Made by a program: the position numbers and the translations under genes. The notes under the pieces are model-generated. The model did not search any database. It worked only from the letters and a program-made list of their open reading frames with translations, and was not told the origin of the DNA. From NCBI GenBank assembly GCA_947380915.1, contig CANCSY010000014.1, positions 1 through 30,734 of the forward strand: 30,734 nt of DNA. The letters run 5' to 3'. Within the stretch, counting starts at the first letter, position 1, and every line of letters starts with the position of its first letter. Source of the DNA: Beijerinckiaceae bacterium (GTDB taxonomy: Bacteria; Pseudomonadota; Alphaproteobacteria; Rhizobiales; Beijerinckiaceae). This document shows, in pieces, positions 15,871 to 22,952 of the stretch.

Positions 15871-16835
15871 CCTTCGGGGAAAATCTCCTCCGGCTTCAAA
15901 AGCGTCTTCGCCACGCCCTGTTCGAAGCAATAGGTCAGGAACATCTCCAGCGTCTTGCGGTTGGGCTCGATTCCGTAGGGATAGAAGTCGCCGCCGAAGA
16001 GGTGCTTCAACCGGTTCACTTCGTCATTCATCCAGGGAATGGGATAGCGCGACACGCCGCCATCGAAAATGCGCGCCATGCAGCGCCGTTTTGATTCCTC
16101 GAAGGCGATGAGCAGATTGCGCGCGACCCAGGGATGTTCCTCCAGCATGTCCTTGCGCATGGCGATGACATGCATGATGGGATAGACGCCGGTGCTCCTG
16201 AACCAGGCCTCTTCCTCCGCGCGCGGATTGTCGAAGAGGCGGCGGATGCGCGGATCGCCGCGCTTCCAGGGGCTGGGCTGGCTGGCGCACATGATGGCGT
16301 CAACCTCGCCCGTGACGATCATTTCGCTCAGGGTCTTGTCGTTCTCGCGCACGAGCGAGAGGCCCTCGGGCAATTGCAGCGGCACCTTTTCCGTGCGGCC
16401 CTTGTCTTCCGTGCCAGCCTGCACCCACTGGATGCTGGTCAGTGGCGCGCCCACGTCATGTTCCAGCCATCCGCGCGTATAGACGGCGGCGGTCTGCGCC
16501 CATTCGGGCAGGCCGATGCGCTTGCCCCTGAGATCGGCGGGGGTCTTTATGCCCGCGTCCGCATTCACATAGATCGACGACAGGCGGAACACGCGGGAGG
16601 CGAAGACCGGCAGGCCGATGATGTCGCAATCCCCCTGCGAGACCTGTGCGGTGAATTTGGCGAAGGACATTTCACTGACATGCCATTCGCGTTTGGCGGC
16701 GAAGCGCGTGAAGATCTCGTGGATCTCATGGTCCAGCCAGATGGGGTCGATGCCCTGGGCCTCGACCGCGCCGGATTTGAAATCGCGAAAATGGTCGTAA
16801 TCATTGGTCGCGATGGTGATCTCAAGTTTACGCAC
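15846..16835 (-). CDS. 4,5-dihydroxyphthalate decarboxylase-like protein (periplasmic-binding fold)
   Basis: This 329-residue protein matches the family annotated as 4,5-dihydroxyphthalate decarboxylase (Pht5-type), which has a type-2 periplasmic-binding fold. Recognisable segments are SEMSFAKFTAQVSQGDCD, GLPVFASRVFRLSSIYVN, ADLRGKRIGLPEW, TGVYPIMHVIAMRKD, and DFYPYGIEPNRKTLEMF. It has no signal peptide with the chosen start, which points to a cytoplasmic enzyme and not a transport receptor. The start is GTG at 16835, six bases after GGGAG; a longer frame to an ATG at 16907 has no such site and overlaps the upstream gene. It is 25 bases downstream of a TTT binding protein and probably cotranscribed with it. 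Many proteins of this name are not proven decarboxylases, so the reaction is tentative. Confidence 0.8.
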   Translation of the reverse strand: MRKLEITIATNDYDHFRDFKSGAVEAQGIDPIWLDHEIHEIFTRFAAKREWHVSEMSFAKFTAQVSQGDCDIIGLPVFASRVFRLSSIYVNADAGIKTPADLRGKRIGLPEWAQTAAVYTRGWLEHDVGAPLTSIQWVQAGTEDKGRTEKVPLQLPEGLSLVRENDKTLSEMIVTGEVDAIMCASQPSPWKRGDPRIRRLFDNPRAEEEAWFRSTGVYPIMHVIAMRKDMLEEHPWVARNLLIAFEESKRRCMARIFDGGVSRYPIPWMNDEVNRLKHLFGGDFYPYGIEPNRKTLEMFLTYCFEQGVAKTLLKPEEIFPEGLNPSVKT

Positions 16836-16860
16836 TGTTTGCTCCCTGGGCGGATCGCCC

Positions 16861-17940
16861 TTATTTCTCGAGATCCATGAGCGCCTGACGGGCGCGGGCG
16901 ACCACATCGGCCGGCGTCGAGACGATGTCCGAGACGATGGCCTGCAACTCGTCTCCCTTCACCGGCGCCACATCCACATGCATGTCCTGCGCATCTTTCA
17001 AAAAGGCCGGGTCGGTCATGGTCTGGTCGAACGTGCGCTGCAATTCCTCAAGCCGGTCACTGGCCATGCCGGGCGGGCCGATGAAGGGACGACCGACGGC
17101 GATGTCGGCGGAGAACAGGCGCAGCAGGCGCTTGTCGTCGTCGGTCTTGCCGAATTCGTGCATGAGCGGCAGGTCGGGATAGGCCGGGTCACGCTTCAGG
17201 CCCACTTGCGCCAGAAAGCGGATCTTGCCCTCGCGCAGCCAGTCGGGATTTTCCATGCGCAGGCTGTTGAAGTTGTTGCCCGCCCGTCCCTGCACCTCGC
17301 CGCGCTCCATGGCGAGGTTCACGTCATTGGTTGTGGCGTAGCCCGCGATCACCTTGAATTTAGTGCCGGTGATGGCGTTGAGGATCATCGGATAGATCTG
17401 CGTGTAGGAACCCGCGCCTGTCCCGCCCATCAGCACTTGCTGGCGCGTGGCGTCGGCCATCGTCTGGACGGGCGCCTTGCTCCAGACATAGACGGTCGAA
17501 TTGATGGCGGTCGAAGCGCCGATCCAGCTCAGTTTCGCCGCATCGAACTGGATGCCCTTGCTGCTTTCCAGCACCTGCGCCAGCAGGAAAGCGGGCACGA
17601 TGGCGCCCAGCACCGTGCCATCCCTGGGCGCCTGGTTGGCGATGAAATTGGCGGCCCGCAGATGACCTGCGCCCGGCATGTTCTTGACCACCACGGTCGG
17701 GTGGCCCGGGATATGGTTCGGCCAATGGCGCGCCACGAGGCGGGCGTTGGCGTCAAGTCCGCCGCCCGTGCCGGTCGACACGATCAGTTGAATGGTCTTG
17801 CCTGCGAAGAATGGTTGTTGCTGCTGCGCCAGCGTGTCGGTGGGCGCAGCCCCCAAACCGGCGGCGAGGGCGAGTGACATGGCGCCCAGCCGAAGTTGAC
17901 CCATCATGAAAGCGGTTCCCCAATTTTGAGACATTGTCAT
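16861..17940 (-). CDS. TTT-family (Bug-like) periplasmic solute-binding protein
   Basis: This roughly 359-residue Bug-family receptor is paired with the decarboxylase-like gene. The signal peptide core is MGQLRLGAMSLALAAGLG, cleaved near DTLAQ. Family marks are FFAGKTIQLIVSTGTGGGLD, HWPNHIPGHP, KNMPGAGH, and PRDGTVLG. The start is uncertain: ATG at 17940 (with a weak CAGG nearby), ATG at 17934, or ATG at 17907, which has GGGGA nine bases upstream and would leave a normal-length signal peptide. The upstream frame continues far further but only as a low-quality leader. It diverges from the double-VOC gene across about 100 bases, so a shared regulatory region is possible. There is no transporter membrane subunit nearby. 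Confidence 0.88.
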   Translation of the reverse strand: MTMSQNWGTAFMMGQLRLGAMSLALAAGLGAAPTDTLAQQQQPFFAGKTIQLIVSTGTGGGLDANARLVARHWPNHIPGHPTVVVKNMPGAGHLRAANFIANQAPRDGTVLGAIVPAFLLAQVLESSKGIQFDAAKLSWIGASTAINSTVYVWSKAPVQTMADATRQQVLMGGTGAGSYTQIYPMILNAITGTKFKVIAGYATTNDVNLAMERGEVQGRAGNNFNSLRMENPDWLREGKIRFLAQVGLKRDPAYPDLPLMHEFGKTDDDKRLLRLFSADIAVGRPFIGPPGMASDRLEELQRTFDQTMTDPAFLKDAQDMHVDVAPVKGDELQAIVSDIVSTPADVVARARQALMDLEK

Positions 17941-18040
17941 ACCTGCGCCCCGATGCGTCAACTCGGACCTCTCGACGCATCGGGGCGCCCGGCCTATGAT
18001 GGCGCAGAAGCAGGGATCGTCCGGGGGAGCGCTCAAGATC

Positions 18041-18853
18041 ATGTTCGCACAGATCAACCATATGGCCATGAACAGCCCGAACTGGCCGATGATGGCCAAA
18101 TTCTACGAGGCCATGTTCGGGTTGAAGACCTCGGGCAAGGTCAGCCGCCCGGCCAATGGCGTTTCCGTGGGCGATGGCAATGTGGGGCTGAACATCAATC
18201 CGCTGCGCGATGGCTACATCGGCGGCCTCGATCATTTCGGCATGAAGGTCGAGAGCGTCGATGTGGCGCTGGAGCGCATGCAGAAGAAGTTCCCCAAGGC
18301 CAATATCGTGAAGCGCCCGTCGACCCGGCCCTTCGCCCAGTATTCCGGCCATGATCCCGACGGCAATGTGTTCGATCTCGCGGAGAAGACCAGCAAGCTG
18401 AATGAAATCTACGCCGACCAGGCGGACAAGGCCTGGACGCAGGATCGCTACCTCAACAAATTCGCCATCCGCACGTTGAACGCCGAGGCCTGCGCGGAGT
18501 TTTACGCCGAAGTGTTCGAGTTGCAGCCTTTGAACAAGAAGGGCGACGCCGAGGGCTGGCATCTGTCCGACGGGCGCGTCACCCTGTCGATCCTGCCCTG
18601 GTCGATCCCGATTTTCGAGAACATGTCGATCAAGCGCCCGGGCCCCGACCATATCGGCTTCAAGGTCGAGAGCATGGAGGCCTTCAAGGCGCATATGACG
18701 GCGGTGGCCGGGTCCAATCCCTATCTGGCGCCCATGCCGCTCGGTGGCAGCAAGGAGGCCGATTCCCGCCGCAATTTCCTCGCCCGTTCCGCCACCGGCA
18801 AGATGCAGATCGCCGATCCCGGCGCTGTGTGGATCGATATCACGGACGAGTGA
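18041..18853 (+). CDS. Double-VOC (glyoxalase/extradiol-dioxygenase fold) protein
   Basis: This 270-residue cytoplasmic protein has two vicinal-oxygen-chelate modules. Module 1 (about 1-120) runs from FAQINHMAMN through GLDHFGMKVES to GHDPDGNVFDLAE, with a His near each end and an acidic residue in the last strand. Module 2 (about 140-270) runs from NKFAIRTLNAEACAEFYAEV through PDHIGFKVESMEAF to VWIDITDE. This layout fits glyoxalase-like and extradiol dioxygenase-like enzymes, and the reaction cannot be read from sequence. I chose ATG at 18041, as GGGGGAG lies about eleven bases upstream; an earlier in-frame ATG at 17996 would add a hydrophilic leader. Its last 14 bases overlap the end of the convergent hydrolase gene. 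Confidence 0.85.
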   Translation: MFAQINHMAMNSPNWPMMAKFYEAMFGLKTSGKVSRPANGVSVGDGNVGLNINPLRDGYIGGLDHFGMKVESVDVALERMQKKFPKANIVKRPSTRPFAQYSGHDPDGNVFDLAEKTSKLNEIYADQADKAWTQDRYLNKFAIRTLNAEACAEFYAEVFELQPLNKKGDAEGWHLSDGRVTLSILPWSIPIFENMSIKRPGPDHIGFKVESMEAFKAHMTAVAGSNPYLAPMPLGGSKEADSRRNFLARSATGKMQIADPGAVWIDITDE

Positions 18854-19799
18854 GGGGTGCTTGCGTCGGTGCGCGGATGGCGATGTCCGCCCCGATTGTG
18901 ATCTCCATCAGATCGACCCCCGCAGTCAGCAGGCCTTCATATCCCTGCGCGCGGACCTCTGCGAGCGCCGCATCAGGCGTCGGCGGCGGATTGGTGGGGC
19001 TCCCCAGCAGGACGAAATGGGTAAGCACCGCCGCCTTGGGGCGCGCCTGGGTGAGGGTTCGCGCGAGGCTTTCGGGCGAACTGTGATATTCGAACTGGCG
19101 CTTCACAAAGGCGTTTTCGCGCAGTCCGGGCGCCGCGGCGGCGACTTCATGCACCAGAAGGTCAACGCCGCGCGCCTGCTCGACGAGCGCAGGCGCAAAG
19201 GTCGTGTCTCCGGAAATCACGACGCTCTTGCCCGCGAAATCGATGCGATAGCCATAGGCGGGCTTCACCACGCCATGGTCGACGTCAAAGGCTGTGACGC
19301 GCACGCCGCTTTCTTCGAAGACTGCCCCAGCTTTCCCGATCTCCGTCACGCTGAAGTCGACGCCTGCTGTGGGCAATCCTTCCTTTTCGCTGCGGTAAGC
19401 GATATCGGGCGCAAAGCCCGCCTTGAGGGATTGCGCAAGCAAGGAGATTTTTTCTGGCCCTATGAGGCGCAGCGGCGCCTGGCGGCGGCCATATTCCGGT
19501 TGCAGCCAGCCCGTCAGCCAGAGATCGGGCAGGCCAACGAGATGGTCGGAATGCAGATGGGTGATGAACAGCGCGTCAATGGCGCTGAGAGGCTTTTTCA
19601 ATTGCCACAGCCGTTGGGATACGCCCCGTCCCGCATCGAACAGCAATCGCTTGCCGCCAGCTTCCACCAGAGTCGCTGGCCCCTGCCTGTCCATGAGGGG
19701 AATGGGCGCCCCCGTGCCCAGCAAGGTCACCTTGATCTCTTGCGACCATGCGCTGACGCTCAAGAGCATCCCGGTTATTCCCGCGATCCATCGTTTCAT
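18840..19799 (-). CDS. Exported metallo-beta-lactamase-fold hydrolase (arylsulfatase/RNase Z-like)
   Basis: This 319-residue zinc hydrolase has a signal peptide (MKRWIAGITGMLLSVSAW, cleaved after SAWSQ or nearby), so it acts in the periplasm. The zinc motif THLHSDH is at residues 80-86 (His81, His83, Asp85, His86), followed by SGDTTFAP and VLTHF with later ligands. The start region TLLGTGAPIPLMDRQGPATL is like that of the MBL-type arylsulfatases and RNase Z-like hydrolases. The export signal argues against tRNA processing. The second ATG (19799) is chosen because GGGG lies nine bases upstream; ATG at 19805 is the alternative. It follows the sulfatase by 12 bases, making a binding protein-sulfatase-MBL operon. 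The substrate is probably an ester, sulfate or phosphodiester, but this is inference. Confidence 0.85.
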   Translation of the reverse strand: MKRWIAGITGMLLSVSAWSQEIKVTLLGTGAPIPLMDRQGPATLVEAGGKRLLFDAGRGVSQRLWQLKKPLSAIDALFITHLHSDHLVGLPDLWLTGWLQPEYGRRQAPLRLIGPEKISLLAQSLKAGFAPDIAYRSEKEGLPTAGVDFSVTEIGKAGAVFEESGVRVTAFDVDHGVVKPAYGYRIDFAGKSVVISGDTTFAPALVEQARGVDLLVHEVAAAAPGLRENAFVKRQFEYHSSPESLARTLTQARPKAAVLTHFVLLGSPTNPPPTPDAALAEVRAQGYEGLLTAGVDLMEITIGADIAIRAPTQAPLTRP

Positions 19800-19811
19800 G
19801 AGCATCTGCCC

Positions 19812-21386
19812 CTACCACTCGCCAATGATGATGCCCTTTTCACGAACCTTGTTGGTGCGCTCCTCCACCGCCTCGTCGGAGACGGTGACGCGGTTGCGGC
19901 GTGAGAGCAGGCGGTCGAAGAGCTTCGCCCGCATGGTGTCCCGCACCTGCGCATGGTCCGGAGATTCGCCGAGATCGCGCAGTTCGCGCGGATCGTCTTG
20001 CAGGTCGAAGAGTTGCGGCCGGTAGCCGGTGAAATGAATATATTTCCAGCGCGCATCGCGCACCATGTAGATGCGGCATTCCGCCGGTTTGCGCTCCAGG
20101 GTCAGGCGTGCGCGGTAGAAGGAATAATCCAGTTCGCTGAAAACAAAATCGCGCCATTCGCCCACATCTTCGCCACGCAGGATCGGCAGCAGGGAGCGGC
20201 CTTCCAGACGGTGATAGGCGGGTTTCATGTCATGGGCTTCCATGAAAGTTGGTACGAGGTCGATAGCCTCCACCAGCCTGTCGCAGGCGGTTCCTCGCGT
20301 GGCGTCGGCTGCGCGGTGGGGATCATAGATGATGAGCGGCACACGCACGCTGGCCTCGTGGAAGAGTTCCTTCTCGCCAAGCCAATGGTCCCCGAGGTAA
20401 TCGCCATGGTCGCTCGTGAAGACAATCATCGTGTCTTTCATGAGGTCCTTGTCTTCGAGCATGGCGAGCACGCGGCCCACATGATCGTCGATCTGCTTGA
20501 TAAGGCCCATGTAGGCTGGGCCTACGGTCTCGCGCACCTCGTCACGGGCGAAGGAGGTCGCGGCGTCCATCTGCATGAAGGCCTGATAGACCGGATGCGG
20601 ATTCACGCGCTCGGCGGCGTCGGCGTTGCGCGGCAGGAGATCAGCCTTGCCATAGATCGCATGATAGGGCGCGGGAGCCATATAGGGCCAATGGGGTTTG
20701 ATATAGGACAGATGCATGAGCCAGGGCGTGGCCCCGGCTGAGGCTATGAATTCCATGGCGCGGTTGGTGATATAGGCCGTTTCGGAATGTTCCTCTTTTA
20801 CGCGCGCGGGCAGGTGTGAATTTCGCATCTGCCAGCCCGAGAGAATCTCGCCATTTGGCCCTTCCGCCGCATTGGCGAAATCGTTCCAGGGGTTCGTGCT
20901 GTCATAACCGTTGTCGCGCAGCCAGGCGTTATAGGGCAGGGTCGGCGATACGATGGGGTCGGGATGTTCCCCATCGTCTCGCTCCCAGGGCTCGAAGCCG
21001 CCTTCGGAGATTTTCAGCCCGATTTCCGTATCGCGCGTCAGGCCCAGGCGCGCCATGCCGTCCACATCCGTGCGGAAATGCGTCTTGCCCGCCACCGCCA
21101 CCCGCACGCCCTTGGGCGCGAGGTAATCGCCAATGGTGAGCTCGCCGATGGGCAGGGGCACGAAGTTCCATGTGGCGCCATGGGAGAAGGCCGTGCGCCC
21201 CGTGTAGTAGCAGGCGCGCGAAGGCCCGCAGACAGGTGATTGCACGAAGGCCCGGTCAAACCGCACGCCCATGCTTGCGAGCCGGTCGATGTTCGGCGTC
21301 TTGAGGAAGGGGTGGCCGGTGCAGGACAGATAATCCCAGCGCAGCTGGTCGCACATGATGAACAGGATGTTCTTTACGCTTGCCAT
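19812..21386 (-). CDS. Type I sulfatase / phosphonate monoester hydrolase homologue
   Basis: This 524-residue alkaline-phosphatase-superfamily enzyme has the formylglycine motif C-G-P-S-R at 53-57 (Cys53 would be converted to formylglycine). Metal ligands include Asp13 (CDQLRWD), Asp326 and His327 (SDHGDYLGDH), and catalytic Lys101/His103 (GKTHF), His226 and Lys339 are in the expected places. There is no signal peptide, so it is cytoplasmic, unlike the MBL hydrolase that follows. Choline-sulfatase, arylsulfatase and phosphonate monoester hydrolase branches all look alike here and I cannot pick one. A formylglycine-generating enzyme is needed and is not in the window. AGGGA lies seven bases before the ATG at 21386. 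It sits 30 bases after the binding-protein gene. Confidence 0.9.
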   Translation of the reverse strand: MASVKNILFIMCDQLRWDYLSCTGHPFLKTPNIDRLASMGVRFDRAFVQSPVCGPSRACYYTGRTAFSHGATWNFVPLPIGELTIGDYLAPKGVRVAVAGKTHFRTDVDGMARLGLTRDTEIGLKISEGGFEPWERDDGEHPDPIVSPTLPYNAWLRDNGYDSTNPWNDFANAAEGPNGEILSGWQMRNSHLPARVKEEHSETAYITNRAMEFIASAGATPWLMHLSYIKPHWPYMAPAPYHAIYGKADLLPRNADAAERVNPHPVYQAFMQMDAATSFARDEVRETVGPAYMGLIKQIDDHVGRVLAMLEDKDLMKDTMIVFTSDHGDYLGDHWLGEKELFHEASVRVPLIIYDPHRAADATRGTACDRLVEAIDLVPTFMEAHDMKPAYHRLEGRSLLPILRGEDVGEWRDFVFSELDYSFYRARLTLERKPAECRIYMVRDARWKYIHFTGYRPQLFDLQDDPRELRDLGESPDHAQVRDTMRAKLFDRLLSRRNRVTVSDEAVEERTNKVREKGIIIGEW

Positions 21387-21416
21387 GTAAGCTTCCCTTG
21401 CGCGCAGCCAATAAGC

Positions 21417-22403
21417 CTATTGCATCTTGATATTGGCCTGCTTCACGACGCCTTCCCACTGCGCCACCTGCGCCTTGACGAAGGCGCCGAAGTCGGCGGG
21501 CGTTCCCCCCTGCACCTCGGCGCCGATGCGCTCCAGGGTTTCGCGCACGGCGGGGTTGGCGATGGCCTTGTTCATGGCGGCGTTGACCTTGTTCACGATC
21601 TCGGGCGAGGTGCCCTGACGCATGAGAAAGCCGACCCAATCGGCCACCGCAAGCGCCGGGTAGCCCTGATCGACCACGCTCGGCACATTCTTGAACGAGG
21701 GCAGCGGTTTGGACGACGTGACCGCCAGCGCCTTCAACTTGCCGGCGGCGACAAGTTCGACCACAGGCAGCGTGGTGATGAACATGTAATCATTCACGCC
21801 GCCGATCAGATCCTGAATCGCCTGCGGGATCACCTGATAGGGCACATGGGCCACATCCACCTTTGTCTCTAGCTTGAAAAGCTCGCCGACGAGATGGGCG
21901 GGCGTGCCATAGCCGCCCGATGAATAATTCATCTTGCCCGGGTTCTTCTTCATCATCTCGACAAGCTCCTTCATGGAATTGACCTGAAGGGTCGGCTTGG
22001 TGACGAGGGCGTTGTAGGAGACCGTCGCCTTGATGACGGGCGCGAAGTCCCGGACCATGTCCACTTGCGAATTGGGCAGCAGCGCGCCCGCCGCCGTGAT
22101 GGGCATGCTCGCGGCGAAGATCGAATAGCCATCGGCCGGGGCCTGCGCCACTTCGCGCGCGCCAAGGGTGTTCACGGCGCCCGGCTTGTTCTCGATGATG
22201 ACCGTCCAGCCCTCAGACTTCTGCAATTCGCCCGCGATGATGCGGCTGACGATGTCGGTGGGGGTGCTGGGCGCGGTGCCCACCACGATGCGGATGGTGC
22301 GGTCGGGCCAGCTCTGGGCCTGCACGGCGTCCGGCGCCATAAAGGGCAGCGTGGCGGCGGTGAGAAGGGTGAGGGCGATCTTGCTGAGGCTCTTGGGCGT
22401 CAT
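21417..22403 (-). CDS. TTT-family solute-binding protein, classic Bug/TctC type
   Basis: This 328-residue periplasmic receptor is of the classic Bug family, unlike the four longer copies in the window. The Sec leader (IALTLLTAATLPFMAP, ending AVQAQ) precedes WPDRTIRIVVGTAPSTPTD and the typical ENKPGA, VAQAPADGYSIFA, NYSSGGYGTPAHL and DVAHVPYQ segments. AGGGAG lies eight bases before the ATG at 22403. It is the first gene of the sulfatase-MBL operon, so its ligand is probably related to a sulfate or phosphonate ester or the acid freed from it. A MarR regulator is divergent across 90 bases containing an inverted repeat, which suggests ligand-responsive control. TctA and TctB are absent. Confidence 0.92.
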   Translation of the reverse strand: MTPKSLSKIALTLLTAATLPFMAPDAVQAQSWPDRTIRIVVGTAPSTPTDIVSRIIAGELQKSEGWTVIIENKPGAVNTLGAREVAQAPADGYSIFAASMPITAAGALLPNSQVDMVRDFAPVIKATVSYNALVTKPTLQVNSMKELVEMMKKNPGKMNYSSGGYGTPAHLVGELFKLETKVDVAHVPYQVIPQAIQDLIGGVNDYMFITTLPVVELVAAGKLKALAVTSSKPLPSFKNVPSVVDQGYPALAVADWVGFLMRQGTSPEIVNKVNAAMNKAIANPAVRETLERIGAEVQGGTPADFGAFVKAQVAQWEGVVKQANIKMQ

Positions 22404-22431
22404 GGGTCTGGCTCCCTGTTTTTATTGAATG

Positions 22432-22448
22432 TGTGCTTATGCACATAA
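22432..22448. promoter_or_regulatory. Overlapping inverted repeats between SBP operon and MarR gene (candidate operator)
   Basis: TGTGC-TTAT-GCACA (22432-22445) is a perfect 5-4-5 inverted repeat, overlapped by TTATG-CA-CATAA (22437-22448). The region is AT-richer than its surroundings. On the minus strand, TTGACC (22474-22469) and AATTAT about 18 bases on (around 22450-22445) form a plausible promoter for the binding-protein operon, whose -10 would be covered by the repeat. This is the size and place expected for a MarR dimer site. Confidence 0.5.
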
Positions 22449-22493
22449 TTGTCATGGTTATATGAAGCGGTCAATTGGAGACTGATTCGGAGC

Positions 22494-22949
22494 ATGACAG
22501 GCAAGGGCGATCCTCAGACTTCCGCCTCGTGGCCCATCCGCCGCATGTCGCATATCGTGGACCGGCATCTGGTCAATATCACCAGGGCCCTGCGCCCCCA
22601 TGGCCTAACCGCCCCGATGTGGCGTGTGCTGAATGGCCTGGTGGAGGGTGGCGACGCCACGGTGGGGGACCTGGCCAAACACACGGCCTTCGAGCGCTCC
22701 TATGTCAGCCGCCTCGTCTCGCGCATGGCCGAGCTGGGTTTGGTGCAGGCCACTGGAAACGCCAGCGACCGGCGGTTTCGCAACGTCACCCTCACGGACG
22801 AAGGTCGCGCCAGACAGGCCGCCGCCGTGGCTCTGGTGGCCCGCCTCAATCAGGACAGCCTGAAGGGGCTGAGCGAGGCGGAGGTCCGAGCGCTGACGAA
22901 ACTGATCGACCAGGTCGCACTGAACATCGGCGCCGACCGGCCGAAGTAG
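22494..22949 (+). CDS. MarR-family transcriptional regulator
   Basis: This 151-residue winged-helix regulator of the MarR family has an N-terminal dimer helix (RRMSHIVDRHLVNITRALR), the helix-turn-helix (TVGDLAKHTAFERSYVSRLV), the wing NASDRRFRNVTLTDEG, and C-terminal dimer helices. Members usually repress a divergent gene and are released by phenolic or other organic ligands. The start ATG at 22494 is the first that leaves a sensible N-terminus, but its ribosome site is unclear (GGAG directly before); ATG at 22545 is possible. It is divergent from the binding protein-sulfatase-MBL operon, with an inverted repeat in between. It ends three bases before the convergent acyltransferase stop. Confidence 0.88.
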   Translation: MTGKGDPQTSASWPIRRMSHIVDRHLVNITRALRPHGLTAPMWRVLNGLVEGGDATVGDLAKHTAFERSYVSRLVSRMAELGLVQATGNASDRRFRNVTLTDEGRARQAAAVALVARLNQDSLKGLSEAEVRALTKLIDQVALNIGADRPK

Positions 22950-22952
22950 TCC

